Below are positions 17,082-26,159 of a DNA stretch of 64,000 bases, piece by piece. The translations under genes and the position numbers were made by a program. The notes under the pieces were generated by a model. That model did no database searches and was not told where the DNA came from. It was given only the letters and a program-made list of their open reading frames with translations. Positions within the stretch are counted from its first letter, which is position 1; each line of letters begins with the position of its first letter. The stretch is from Lysinibacillus sp. ZYM-1. Lineage in GTDB: Bacteria > Bacillota > Bacilli > Bacillales_A > Planococcaceae. The stretch spans positions 1-64,000 of the forward strand of contig NZ_KQ465118.1 of assembly GCF_001308875.1 (NCBI RefSeq), read 5' to 3'.

Positions 17082-18592
17082 TGATTCCATTCCTCAAGAA
17101 AGACCGTTAATTCTTTTTCCGCTTCAATAATGGAGCTTTCTTTTAGTTGAATCCATTCATAAAGATTGTGAGCATTCATTTTGGAACGTTCAAGAGCTGC
17201 TTTCATCGTGGCTGGAGCTGGACCACCTGGTAATGTACGAACACCAACAAAAGATTCTGGTTTTAGGGTTTTATAAAAGTCCTCCTCAGAGATCTTTAAT
17301 TCTTTCCCCGTAATCAATTTAGATTGAGTATTAACGAGGCCCCATGTAAGGCTTGCTAGTGATTCCTCACCGTGAGCAAGTAGTACTTTAATGCACTTAC
17401 TAACAATGCTATGTGCTTGTCGGAAGGAAATATCCTCTGAACGCACTAATGTATCAGCAAGCTCAGTGACATTGGCAAAGCTATTCTCTGCCCGATTTCT
17501 TAATTTCTTCTTGTTAACATCCATTGTGACAACAAGTGAGCCAAATAATTTATATATCCCAATTAAACGGTCGATGGCACGCCATAAATAGGGTTGCATA
17601 TCATCTTCAGTATCTACGATATCTCCGAACGGTGTATTATGTACCATCTGTAATACAGTGCATGCATCTCCAACAACTGCAGATAGTAAAGAGCGTGTAT
17701 GCTCTATTGAAACTGGGTTACGCTTTTGAGGCATAATAGAACTTATTTGAACATATGGACTTGCGAGTGTGAAGGCATTAAACTCCTGGGTAGCCCATAA
17801 TAAAAAATCCTGAGAGGTACGGCCAAGATTGAGTGCAGCAAGCTGTACAATACTTGCTGCTTCGGCAATATAGTCTGCCCCTGCCACTGCATCCCACGCA
17901 TTTTCGATAATATCGTCGAATGCCAACAAATCACGCATGCGTTCTCTATTAATATTGAACCCTGTTGTGGTTAAAGCAGCAGCCCCCATACTACTCCGAT
18001 TAACAGTTTTATAGACATTTTGCATGCGCTCAAAATCTCGTTCAAGCTGGTCGATGACGGCCTTTAAATAATGGGCAAAGGTTGTAGGCTGAGCCTGTTG
18101 CGTATGTGTGTAGCCAATCATGATAGTATCTACATGCTCCTCAGCAGCAGCGATTAAATCATCTCGTAATGTTAGTAGTTCTCGCATTAATAACAATAAT
18201 TTTTGTCTTAGTGTCATGCGATAGATGGCGATGCCCATATCATTACGACTTCGTCCTATGTGAAGATTTCCAGCAACATCACCAGCAAGCTCTATTAACT
18301 TATTTTCAATGCGGAAAAATAAATCCTCGTATTGGGGGTTATAATCCTCTAAGCGAAAATAATTTAAATCAATATTTTTTAGTGCTGTCCCAATTTGTTT
18401 CGCTTCATCTTTTTTTACAAGTCCTTGTTCTTCTAACATTTTTAAATGGGCTATATTGATTTGTAGCATAATTGTTAAAAAGTTTTTCTTTGCCTCATCA
18501 TAAGCTGGCTGTAAGACAATTTTTCGATAGATGTTAGAAGGGAAAATCATCCCATCTTCCTGCTGCGTTTTGTTGCGAAAATCTTCAAACAT
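17078..18592 (-). CDS. Argininosuccinate lyase-like enzyme
   Basis: A 504-residue member of the aspartase/fumarase superfamily, closest in pattern to argininosuccinate lyase. Visible are SRND at residues 115-118 in GRSRNDMG, the TH pair (Thr162-His163) in GYTHTQQAQP, and the signature loop SSIMPQKRNP (284-293) with the catalytic Ser. The Q that usually follows SRND is Met. It is not near arginine genes but sits in an ABC importer operon. EDDS lyase and other lyases acting on aminocarboxylates resemble ArgH in the same way. A role in cleaving an imported N-succinyl-type compound is inferred. AGGAGG lies 8 nt before the ATG. Confidence 0.85.
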   Translation of the reverse strand: MFEDFRNKTQQEDGMIFPSNIYRKIVLQPAYDEAKKNFLTIMLQINIAHLKMLEEQGLVKKDEAKQIGTALKNIDLNYFRLEDYNPQYEDLFFRIENKLIELAGDVAGNLHIGRSRNDMGIAIYRMTLRQKLLLLMRELLTLRDDLIAAAEEHVDTIMIGYTHTQQAQPTTFAHYLKAVIDQLERDFERMQNVYKTVNRSSMGAAALTTTGFNINRERMRDLLAFDDIIENAWDAVAGADYIAEAASIVQLAALNLGRTSQDFLLWATQEFNAFTLASPYVQISSIMPQKRNPVSIEHTRSLLSAVVGDACTVLQMVHNTPFGDIVDTEDDMQPYLWRAIDRLIGIYKLFGSLVVTMDVNKKKLRNRAENSFANVTELADTLVRSEDISFRQAHSIVSKCIKVLLAHGEESLASLTWGLVNTQSKLITGKELKISEEDFYKTLKPESFVGVRTLPGGPAPATMKAALERSKMNAHNLYEWIQLKESSIIEAEKELTVFLEEWNQ

Positions 18593-18619
18593 TGTAATGG
18601 CCTCCTAATAGATTAGCAG

Positions 18620-20341
18620 TTAAATGGCTGTACCAGCACTGCCTTTTGATAGTTTTTCAGAAATAATAAGGACAACTAAAATTAAGCAAATTTGTAAGAC
18701 ACCATAGGCGCAGGCTGTTCCAAATTTAAATGCATATAATTTTTGGAATATCGCTACAGACAATGGAATAGTGGAAGTACTGTATATAAGAATGGATGCA
18801 ACAAATTCACCAAAGCTTTGTACTAGGGCTAATAGTGTCCCTGCTAATATCCCAGTAAATGTTAAAGGTACGACAATACGTCTAAATGTATACCACCAAT
18901 TGGCGCCTAATCCACGAGATGCCTCTTCAATGGATTGATCTAGTTGTACAAGAGAGGCGGATGTTGACCGAAAAACTAGTGGCAAATGTCGGATGAAGTA
19001 GGCTAATGGTAAAATCCAAAATGTACCAATTAATACCTGATTAAAAGCAAAAATGTTTTCCGTACTAAAGGCAGCGATTAAATTGACTGCCACAACTGTT
19101 CCTGGTAATGCCCAAGGTACCATTATTAAAATATCGAGTAAGGTTTTCCCTTTAAAGTTTAAACGGACCATAGCATAAGCGGCGGCGACACCAAAAATAA
19201 TATTGCCAAATGTTGCAACGATCCCCATTTGAATAGAATTCCAAATAGGTCGCCATGTACGCTCATCGGAAAAAAGCGCAATATAATGATCCATTGTATA
19301 GTCGGTAGGGAGTATTTGAGTCTTCCATGCCCCATCAACAGAAAAGGATATCAATATCAGCACTAATATCGGTAGAATCAAAATCAAAGTACCTATAAAT
19401 GAGGCAATAGCTGCTGCCATTTTTATTTTTTTGGAGGATACCTCCGATCGATGGACACTAATTCCTTTACTGAGATTTTGATAATTTCTCCGATTTTGAT
19501 ACCAACGCATGATGATTAAAAAAGTGATAGAGACAAAGGAAAGTATCATGGACTGTGTTGCTGCCATTTCAAGATTGCCATTTGTACGAGATAAGTAGAT
19601 TTGCATCGTCATAGTTCGCTCTACACCAAACATTAATGGAGCCGTGTAAGAAGCCATAGAAATCATAAACACTAATAAGGAGGAAGCAACAATGGAAGGT
19701 GTCAGCATGGGTAAAATAACCTTTGTCCATACGCGAATACGTCCTGCACCTAAACTAGTTGCAGCTTCTTCAAGTGCTGGATCTAGTCCCTTGATAGCAG
19801 CTGATGCGGTTAAATAAAAATAAGTATACATCGTGAATGTATGAACAACGATGACTCCCCAAATCCCTTTCAATGAAAACGGTACATGATCTAAGCCAAA
19901 TAAATGCTGAAAGATTCGAGGGAAAATACCACTATCTCCGTACAAAAAAGAAAAGGATAGCACACCCACTAGAGGAGGAAGCGCCATAGGGACCAACACT
20001 AAAATTGAAAGTATTCGTCTCCCAGGGAAATTATAGCGTTCAAGTAAAAAAGCCATTGTTACTCCAACAATTGCACAGCAAAGGACGCTGATAATTGAAA
20101 TATAGATACTGGTCCACAAAGCCTCTAAATTTGCTGGACTTGCTAGATCGAAAAATTTTCGATAATGAAGGAGTGCCTCATCCCCAGCAAAGCTTTGAAT
20201 AAATGTTTGATAGAAGGGATAAACCACATAGGCGAACAGCACTAAAAATAATGGCGATATTAATATATAAATAAACCAATTGGAATGAAAAATTCGTGTC
20301 CACGCACTTTCTTGAGAAGCATTGACAGTTTGTTTTTCCAT
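18620..20341 (-). CDS. Fused ABC permease of Fe3+/ThiP type
   Basis: A 573-residue permease with two BPD-type membrane domains in one chain, the arrangement found in FbpB/ThiP-type importers. About 12 membrane helices are visible. The EAA-loop motifs lie near LEEAATSLGAGRIRVWTKVILP (first half) and IEEASRGLGANWWYTFRRIVVP (second half). It would form the channel with the ATPase and binding protein encoded upstream. AGGAGG lies 8 nt before the ATG; 12 bp separate it from the ATPase gene. Confidence 0.92.
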   Translation of the reverse strand: MEKQTVNASQESAWTRIFHSNWFIYILISPLFLVLFAYVVYPFYQTFIQSFAGDEALLHYRKFFDLASPANLEALWTSIYISIISVLCCAIVGVTMAFLLERYNFPGRRILSILVLVPMALPPLVGVLSFSFLYGDSGIFPRIFQHLFGLDHVPFSLKGIWGVIVVHTFTMYTYFYLTASAAIKGLDPALEEAATSLGAGRIRVWTKVILPMLTPSIVASSLLVFMISMASYTAPLMFGVERTMTMQIYLSRTNGNLEMAATQSMILSFVSITFLIIMRWYQNRRNYQNLSKGISVHRSEVSSKKIKMAAAIASFIGTLILILPILVLILISFSVDGAWKTQILPTDYTMDHYIALFSDERTWRPIWNSIQMGIVATFGNIIFGVAAAYAMVRLNFKGKTLLDILIMVPWALPGTVVAVNLIAAFSTENIFAFNQVLIGTFWILPLAYFIRHLPLVFRSTSASLVQLDQSIEEASRGLGANWWYTFRRIVVPLTFTGILAGTLLALVQSFGEFVASILIYSTSTIPLSVAIFQKLYAFKFGTACAYGVLQICLILVVLIISEKLSKGSAGTAI

Positions 20342-20353
20342 ATTGGCTTCCTC

Positions 20354-21424
20354 CTATTCCCCTAAAAAATATAGTGAGTCATGTGTAACATTAATGGTAA
20401 TGTCCTCACCGATCTTTTTTATTTGGTCATAAGAATTAATAATCATTACTTTAAGTGAAAAGGCGTTAAAATCTACAATATAATTGACACTAATACCTGT
20501 AAATTCAACAAATGTAATTTTCCCTGTTAATGTATTGTCCCCAGAACCTAAATGAATAGATTCCGGACGAATTGAAATAAATACTTTGTCTCCAATCATA
20601 TGCGTTAAAGTCGGAGAGCTTTGTTGCTTTCGCCCAGTAAAAATATGTCCATTTGCTGTTATCACTTGTATATCTTGGCCATTAATCGTTTGTATTGTGC
20701 CTTCTATTAAATTGGTTTCGCCAATAAAGTTTGCCACAAAGCGATTTACAGGCTGATTATATATTTCTTGAGGGGTACCAATTTGCTTGATATGGCCTTC
20801 CTCCATGACCATGATTCGATCAGACATAGCCATGGCTTCCATTTGATCATGGGTAACATAAATAGTAGTGACACCAAGCTCAGATTGAATACGTTTGATT
20901 TCAATACGTGTTTCCTCACGTAATTTTGCATCTAAATTAGATAATGGTTCATCAAGTAATAAAATATCTGGCTCAATCACCAGTGCTCTAGCCAAAGCAA
21001 CACGTTGCTGTTGTCCACCAGAAAGCTCATTGATTTTTCTGTTTCCATAGGCCTCTAGACGTACTTGTCCTCTAATGCGATCAACTTTGTGCTTAATTTC
21101 AGCCTTTGAAAATTTGCGAACCTGTAAACCAAAAGCGATATTTTCATCAACTGTCATATGGGGGAAAAGGGCATAGTTTTGAAATACCATACCGATATTG
21201 CGTTTATTCGGCTGAAGACGAGTGACATCCCGTTCATCAAAAAGAATTTTGCCTTTAGTAGGGTAATAAAAGCCAGCAATCATTCTTAAAGTAGTTGTTT
21301 TTCCACAGCCGCTAGGACCAAGAAAAGTAAAGAATTCACCAGCTTTTATATTAAGGTTTACATCTTTTACACCGTACAATTGACCAAACTGCTTCGAGAC
21401 ATTTTCGATTCTGACACTTCTCAA
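20354..21424 (-). CDS. ABC transporter ATP-binding protein (Fe3+/polyamine type)
   Basis: A 356-residue ATPase. Walker A is LGPSGCGKTT, the Q-loop is in VFQNYALFPHM, the signature is LSGGQQQRVALARAL, Walker B is ILLLDEPLSNLD, the switch His is in YVTHDQMEAM, and a C-terminal TOBE-like domain lies about 240-350. It energises the fused permease. The TTG at 21424 is preferred because GGAG lies 7 nt upstream; an ATG at 21454 adds 10 residues that do not resemble the family start. Confidence 0.92.
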   Translation of the reverse strand: MRSVRIENVSKQFGQLYGVKDVNLNIKAGEFFTFLGPSGCGKTTTLRMIAGFYYPTKGKILFDERDVTRLQPNKRNIGMVFQNYALFPHMTVDENIAFGLQVRKFSKAEIKHKVDRIRGQVRLEAYGNRKINELSGGQQQRVALARALVIEPDILLLDEPLSNLDAKLREETRIEIKRIQSELGVTTIYVTHDQMEAMAMSDRIMVMEEGHIKQIGTPQEIYNQPVNRFVANFIGETNLIEGTIQTINGQDIQVITANGHIFTGRKQQSSPTLTHMIGDKVFISIRPESIHLGSGDNTLTGKITFVEFTGISVNYIVDFNAFSLKVMIINSYDQIKKIGEDITINVTHDSLYFLGE

Positions 21425-21482
21425 CAAAAAGCTCCTCTCCAACAGAGAATTCATTGCCGTGCAGGGGATGCTATAGTAAGGT

Positions 21483-21509
21483 AAAAACCCGCTAAAAAAG
21501 CCGGATTTT
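21483..21509 (-). terminator. Intercistronic attenuating hairpin
   Basis: Read on the - strand, AAAATCCGGC pairs with GCGGGTTTT (one G-U pair, one bulge) and runs into T residues. A weak terminator between a binding-protein gene and its transporter genes commonly gives excess binding protein. Confidence 0.55.
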
Positions 21510-21520
21510 CACCTTGATAC

Positions 21521-22609
21521 TTATTTACCGCGACCTTTAATATTATTATCCCAGTATTCCATCCATTCAGCTTCTTTGTCAGACATTTGCTGCCAGTCTA
21601 TATCAAATGTTTTTAAATCTAATTCTTGATACCATTCTGGCATGGAGCCTTTATCGATATCAGAACGTGTAGGAATTTGATAATAATCATTCGCTAATTG
21701 TGTCACCATCTCTTTTTCAAATAAGAACTCGACAAATAGTTTTGCATTTTCTAGGTTTTTCGCATTGTTCACAACTGCTACGCCATCTACTAAAATAGGC
21801 GCTCCACTTTTTGGATAAATATAATCAAAAGGATAGTCAGTCGTATATTTCTTTAATAAAATATCTTGTAGATTCCACAAGGAGACACTACCTTCTTGAC
21901 GTGTTAGCTTTAAATACAAAGCATTAGGGTCTTGCGTATATTCCTTTGTATTAGCGTCTAATTGTAATAGCCATTCATAGCCCTTATCAGGAGAGTTAGC
22001 ATCTTGTCGTACAATCATGGAGGAATATATTGTGCGCATTGTCCCTGACGCCAGCACACCTCGAATTAAAATTTGGTCCTTCCATTTAGGATCTAGAAGA
22101 TCATCCCAATCCTGTGGCCCAGTTTCTTTTGTTAATAAATCGCTATTAATCATAATAACTTCTGGAAGCAGCATCTCTCCGAACCAACGTCCATCTGCAT
22201 CTTTATGTGTAGCATCAATGGAATCGTTAAAGCTAGGCTGCCAAGCATGTAATAAGTCTTCATTTGCCCCAACGATGAGAGCAGATTGTGTGCCTCCCCA
22301 CCAAAAGTCAGCCTGAGGATTAGCCTTTTCACCACGTAAACGCTCTAAAATTTGCTGGGCGCCCATAGTTAAAAACTCTACTTCAATGTCTGGGTACTTT
22401 TCATTAAACTGATCGATTACCTTTTGCACCATTTCTTCGTCGCGCCCTGTGTAAATAACTAGCTTTCCAGATGCCGTTGTTGCTGCTACTTCTGTCTTGT
22501 CGTTATTTGCTGTGTTTTTTGTAGAATTTTGGTTTTCGTTTCCACTACATGCAGCTAAAACGAAAAGCATGAACACAAGGAAAAAACTAAGAATGCGTGT
22601 TTTTTTCAT
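21521..22609 (-). CDS. Extracellular solute-binding lipoprotein (Fe3+/polyamine ABC type)
   Basis: A 362-residue binding protein. The signal peptide ends in a lipobox, VLAAC, with Cys about 21 residues from the start and a Ser/Asn-rich linker after it. The mature part has the type 2 periplasmic-binding fold of the FbpA/PotD/phosphonate cluster: LVIYTGRDEEMVQKVIDQFN at the start and GAPILVDGVAVVNNAKN later. It would capture the substrate for the fused permease. It is the first gene of the operon binding protein, ATPase, permease, lyase, kinase. The ATG at 22609 is preceded by AAGGGGAAG. Confidence 0.92.
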   Translation of the reverse strand: MKKTRILSFFLVFMLFVLAACSGNENQNSTKNTANNDKTEVAATTASGKLVIYTGRDEEMVQKVIDQFNEKYPDIEVEFLTMGAQQILERLRGEKANPQADFWWGGTQSALIVGANEDLLHAWQPSFNDSIDATHKDADGRWFGEMLLPEVIMINSDLLTKETGPQDWDDLLDPKWKDQILIRGVLASGTMRTIYSSMIVRQDANSPDKGYEWLLQLDANTKEYTQDPNALYLKLTRQEGSVSLWNLQDILLKKYTTDYPFDYIYPKSGAPILVDGVAVVNNAKNLENAKLFVEFLFEKEMVTQLANDYYQIPTRSDIDKGSMPEWYQELDLKTFDIDWQQMSDKEAEWMEYWDNNIKGRGK

Positions 22610-22673
22610 CAACTTCCCCTTTCTTAAAGTAAGGTACTTACATATTGCAGTATAATACGAAGGGGGAACATTA

Positions 22674-22733
22674 ATGTTAGAATTATTAAAAAATTACACT
22701 TACCCACATCATAGTGAAGTACCAATCCAATAG
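22674..22733 (+). CDS. Possible 19-residue small ORF
   Basis: A short ORF (MLELLKNYTYPHHSEVPIQ) starts 7 nt after a GGGGG ribosome-site-like stretch, and TATAAT lies at 22651-22656. It is divergent from the ABC operon and followed by a strong hairpin. No homologue is recognised. It could be a leader peptide or chance; only the ribosome site supports it. Confidence 0.25.
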   Translation: MLELLKNYTYPHHSEVPIQ

Positions 22734-22756
22734 CAACGGCATTTCAGTAAAATTCA

Positions 22757-22800
22757 AAAAAACTCCTTGAAAAGGAATAATTCCATTTTCAAGGAGTTTT
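22757..22800 (-). terminator. Bidirectional terminator after the DMT gene
   Basis: A 15-bp perfect stem (AAAACTCCTTGAAAA with TTTTCAAGGAGTTTT) extends through an inner GGAAT/ATTCC. On the - strand it ends the DMT transporter gene with a seven-T run. Confidence 0.85.
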
Positions 22801-22808
22801 ATGTCTGT

Positions 22809-23723
22809 TTAAGAATGTGCTTCTAATAAGCTGTCATTTTGTCGACGTTGTGCAATAATTGTCGGCAACATCATACCAACTATTACTAGAATAATACCCA
22901 TTATTTGCAGTGCAGTTAAAGGTTCATGTAGAACAATAACGGAAACTGTAACCGCAACGGGTAATTCAATAGCACTTAAGATGGAAGCAAGTGCGCCACC
23001 AATTTTAGGAATAGCAATTGAAAATAAGTAAATTGGTAAAATGATACCGAATAGACCAAGTGCTAGTCCAAACTTCCACAAGCCTTGCATAAATAATTTG
23101 CCGTTCCAAATAACTTCTGGACTCAGGAAAATACTGATCATGATAAGGGCTATAAAGGAAACGATTAATACCCTTGATGTGGTTGTAACACCCTCGACAG
23201 GACGAGAATTAAATTGAATGAAGCAGGCAAAGGTAACGGCAGCTGCAAAGCCAAATAACCACCCTTGGATAGGGATACCGCTTAAATCTACATTTAAAAC
23301 ACCAGCAGCAAAAATAGTTCCTACAAATAAGATGATGATGGAAATCACTTCAGGTCGGCTTGGTAATCTTTTATGTAGGGCACAATCAATTAGCAGACCA
23401 ATCCATGTAAATTGGAACAGCATTACTACCGCTAGAGAAGCGGGTAAATACTTTAGAGATTCTCCGTACACTATACCTGTCGTCCCTGTAAAAATACCAG
23501 CACAAATTAAAATAAATAAGCCCTTTTTGGACGGCTTAGGTAATTTTCTGTCTGTAAAAATAAAAATGGCTACAACAAGTATAAAGCCAATAATATACTG
23601 ACTTGATACTGCCTCTGCAGATGTAAAACCGTGTTGCATTGCTACTTTGACAATAGTCGACAAAATTCCATAGCTACTAGAAGCAATGACGATCAAAAGA
23701 GGATAAATAAAATTCGTTTTCAT
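22809..23723 (-). CDS. EamA/DMT-superfamily transporter
   Basis: A 304-residue inner-membrane protein with about ten hydrophobic helices in two EamA repeats. Typical pieces are TGIVYGESLKYLPASLAVVMLFQF in repeat 1 and ALASILSAIELPVAVTVSVIVLHEPLT in repeat 2. The family exports small metabolites or amino acids; the substrate is unknown. GGAAGTGAAG precedes the ATG. It lies 17 bp downstream of a GNAT gene on the same strand, so they probably form an operon. Confidence 0.9.
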   Translation of the reverse strand: MKTNFIYPLLIVIASSSYGILSTIVKVAMQHGFTSAEAVSSQYIIGFILVVAIFIFTDRKLPKPSKKGLFILICAGIFTGTTGIVYGESLKYLPASLAVVMLFQFTWIGLLIDCALHKRLPSRPEVISIIILFVGTIFAAGVLNVDLSGIPIQGWLFGFAAAVTFACFIQFNSRPVEGVTTTSRVLIVSFIALIMISIFLSPEVIWNGKLFMQGLWKFGLALGLFGIILPIYLFSIAIPKIGGALASILSAIELPVAVTVSVIVLHEPLTALQIMGIILVIVGMMLPTIIAQRRQNDSLLEAHS

Positions 23724-23740
23724 AAATAATTCTTCACTTC

Positions 23741-24304
23741 CTAAAACTGCTTCACCATATGATGAAATGGCTCATCGATGATGGACCATTGCTCAGTGAT
23801 AACAAAGCCTAAGCGTTCATAAAGACGGCGAGCATCTTCTTTTTGGGTTTCAACATTTAATGATAATTTTGTATAACCGCGTTGTTTTGTCAGATCTTCG
23901 GCAAATTGTAAAAGCAATGTGCCAATTCCTTTACCGCGTGCTTCGGGTGCTACACAAACTGTATCGATATAAGCCTCATCTTCATGGGCTTCTTGATCAA
24001 TGACGATCGATGGGGCATTTTTTGATGCTAACCACTTCACTAGGTTAGCATCCATGGCAATGGCCTGTGCACCATAATAATAAACGAGAATCCCTAATAT
24101 TTGCTCACCTTCCGTAGCGACAAAGGTATTTAAATAAGAATGTCGATTGTCATCACGTTGAAAAAGAATTGTCAGTTCTTGACTAACAGCTTCGGCTGAT
24201 TGCTCGCCAGTTAAGCGATTTGCAATATCACCAATTGCATCGATAATTAAAGGCACAACGGCATGGGCATCTTGGGGTTGCGCTTGTCGAATTGTAATAC
24301 TCAT
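23741..24304 (-). CDS. GNAT-family N-acetyltransferase
   Basis: A 187-residue GCN5-related acetyltransferase. The acetyl-CoA-binding motif A is clear in VCVAPEARGKGIGTLLLQFAED, followed by KLSLNVE and ARRLYERLGFV. It transfers an acetyl group to an unknown amine. It probably shares a transcript with the downstream DMT exporter, which could export the product or parent compound; this is inference. Confidence 0.9.
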   Translation of the reverse strand: MSITIRQAQPQDAHAVVPLIIDAIGDIANRLTGEQSAEAVSQELTILFQRDDNRHSYLNTFVATEGEQILGILVYYYGAQAIAMDANLVKWLASKNAPSIVIDQEAHEDEAYIDTVCVAPEARGKGIGTLLLQFAEDLTKQRGYTKLSLNVETQKEDARRLYERLGFVITEQWSIIDEPFHHMVKQF

Positions 24305-24449
24305 CTTGAAAATCCCTACCTTTCTATAGGCAAGTATAACAAAGAAAGAGGATGACTCAAATTTTCTGGCATGTTCTCAAAAGTTAAACCTTTATAGAAT
24401 GACAATTTTCGTGTTAATCTATAATGACTAGACTTTCAGGAGGACAATC

Positions 24450-25397
24450 ATGACGAAGCAAGAGAAGGATTTTATTTTAGTCTATGGAGATGCTTTTATT
24501 GACTATATTGCTGATGATGTAACAAACACATCATTTACTAAATATATGGGTGGTGCAACGGTCAATGTTGCAGCTGGTATTAGCCGTATTGGTGCGCCTT
24601 CCGCCTTAATTACAATTACAGGGGATGACGATGGTTCTCAATTTGTACGTGATGGGCTTGTACAGGAGGGAGTAAAGCTAGATTATGCTGTATTTGATCC
24701 AGCTAAGCGAGTAAGTGGCGTATATGTGCATCTAACAGAAGCATGTGAGCGGATTTTTAAAGATTATGTTGATGAAACACCTGATTTACAAGTGGAGCCA
24801 TCACAGTTAAATGAAGCAGCATTTAAACATGCATCTGCTTTAACGGTGTGTTCAGGTACTATGTTCCATCCAACGGCTCTAGCCACAACACGAACTGCTG
24901 TAGAAATGGCGAAAGACAAGGGTGCAATCATTGCGATGGATGCAAATATTCGTCCATTACGCTGGAGCAGTGAAGAAATTTGTCGAGAAACAATTACCTC
25001 GTTTTTTGAGGATGTAGATATTTTAAAGGTGACGGATGATGAATTATTCTTCCTGACAGAAACAACTAGTTTAGAAGAAGGTATTGAACAACTAAGTAGC
25101 TATTTAGTGCCTATTATTTTAGTAACAGTAGGAGAGAATGGCACCTATGCCGTACTTAATGGTGAAGTCATCCATGTACCAACTGAGAAAGTGATACCTG
25201 TGGATACTACTGGTGCAGGCGATGCATTTATGGCAGGTGTATTACGTGATGTTCATTACAATGGCTTACCTACAACGAAAGAAGAGCTTGTTCGTTGTAC
25301 AAGCTTTGGCAATAAATTAGGGGCATTTGCAGCAACTAAGGCAGGCGCCTTAACTGCTTTACCATATTACGAGGATATTAAGCATTTACTGAAATAA
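24450..25397 (+). CDS. PfkB-family carbohydrate kinase (fructokinase-like)
   Basis: A 315-residue ribokinase/PfkB-fold kinase. The N-terminal GGATVNVAAGISRIG glycine motif and the C-terminal PfkB signature DTTGAGDAFMAGVL, with the catalytic Asp in GAGD, are present. Such enzymes phosphorylate a sugar or nucleoside with ATP; fructose is the common default but is not proven here. TCAGGAGGAC lies before the ATG. A phosphatase gene follows closely, so the two are probably co-transcribed. Confidence 0.9.
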   Translation: MTKQEKDFILVYGDAFIDYIADDVTNTSFTKYMGGATVNVAAGISRIGAPSALITITGDDDGSQFVRDGLVQEGVKLDYAVFDPAKRVSGVYVHLTEACERIFKDYVDETPDLQVEPSQLNEAAFKHASALTVCSGTMFHPTALATTRTAVEMAKDKGAIIAMDANIRPLRWSSEEICRETITSFFEDVDILKVTDDELFFLTETTSLEEGIEQLSSYLVPIILVTVGENGTYAVLNGEVIHVPTEKVIPVDTTGAGDAFMAGVLRDVHYNGLPTTKEELVRCTSFGNKLGAFAATKAGALTALPYYEDIKHLLK

Positions 25398-25417
25398 TCT
25401 TGTGGAGTGTGACAAGT

Positions 25418-25849
25418 ATGGAAAAAAGCTATGATGTTTTAGTAAAGGATCGAATATTCTTTGGCGGTGCAAAAAATGCGAATGAGGCATTTGCGCAAGA
25501 AGCTGTAGATGTTGTGATAGATGTTAGAGTGAAGGGGCTTTCATCCGAAGAGGAAGAGGCCGTTTCTTATTCGTATAAACATATGCCAATTGCAGATGAA
25601 GATATCGCAGTAGCATCATCCATTCAAGATGTGGCGAAGGAAATTGCTTTATCCTATGAAGCAGGACAGAAAGTGTATGTTCACTGTGGGAGTGGTGGCG
25701 GTCGTGCTGGAGTTGCAGCAACTGCTGTGTTAATGGAGTTAGGGATGGCTAATTCACTAGAGGAAGCGGAGGCGGCAGTCAAAAAAGCTCGTCCACAAGT
25801 AACTATTCGTCCTATAATGGAAGATGCTCTACAAAAACTTTATAAATAA
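25418..25849 (+). CDS. Dual-specificity/tyrosine phosphatase-like protein
   Basis: A 143-residue protein with the CX5R catalytic loop in VYVHCGSGGGRAGVAATAVL (Cys then Arg six residues later) and a possible general-acid Asp in MPIADEDIAV. This is the cysteine-phosphatase fold, small version. It starts 20 bp after the sugar-kinase gene, so it may remove phosphate from the kinase product or from a protein; neither can be decided. The ATG at 25418 is chosen over an in-frame TTG at 25400. Confidence 0.8.
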   Translation: MEKSYDVLVKDRIFFGGAKNANEAFAQEAVDVVIDVRVKGLSSEEEEAVSYSYKHMPIADEDIAVASSIQDVAKEIALSYEAGQKVYVHCGSGGGRAGVAATAVLMELGMANSLEEAEAAVKKARPQVTIRPIMEDALQKLYK

Positions 25850-25852
25850 TGG

Positions 25853-25885
25853 AAAAGATGTACTGATTAGGGTACATCTTTTTTT
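25853..25885 (+). terminator. Terminator after the kinase-phosphatase pair
   Basis: AAGATGTAC pairs with GTACATCTT over an 8-nt loop and ends in T7. Confidence 0.85.
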
Positions 25886-26028
25886 CTTGAATTTTATACC
25901 GAAAGGGAGGGGTAGTACTGATTCTAAAGCAGAAACCGAAAGTTGAAATAGGGGAACACCTTCAAAAATCGCCCAGCACTGTGGCAATGACGGTGAGACC
26001 TATAGCAAGTTGCTCTAAATCCTTTGGC

Positions 26029-26104
26029 AGAAGTCGCAGATTAAATTTGAAGAGGAGCTTTTCAAGCAAGCTCGAAAAAATTTAGAAGCCAATATCACAG
26101 AGGT
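26029..26104 (+). repeat. Dispersed repeat, copy A
   Basis: This gene-free stretch shares a 21-nt identical core (around CAAGCAAGCTCG, 26059-26079), with similar sequence on either side, with the reverse strand of about 40738-40800. The core is a near-palindrome able to form a short-loop hairpin. The surrounding 25886-26110 has stops in the three forward frames and no convincing gene. Confidence 0.55.
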
Positions 26105-26114
26105 GTGATTGGTG

Positions 26115-26159
26115 CTGTAACAATTTTGTTCTATACATATTAGAACAAAATTGTTATAG
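26115..26159 (+). promoter_or_regulatory. Long perfect hairpin before the YxlE-like gene
   Basis: Arms TAACAATTTTGTTCTA and TAGAACAAAATTGTTA (16 bp, perfect) flank 7 nt. Three more bases on each side pair with one G-U, giving a 19-bp stem. The right arm overlaps the palindromic operator at 26151-26173. It could end upstream transcription, or serve as a second protein-binding site. Confidence 0.6.

Noticed and set aside
24335..24343. TATAACAAA half-site near the GNAT/PfkB divergent region
   Set aside because: No matching left arm at the required distance; probably chance in AT-rich DNA.
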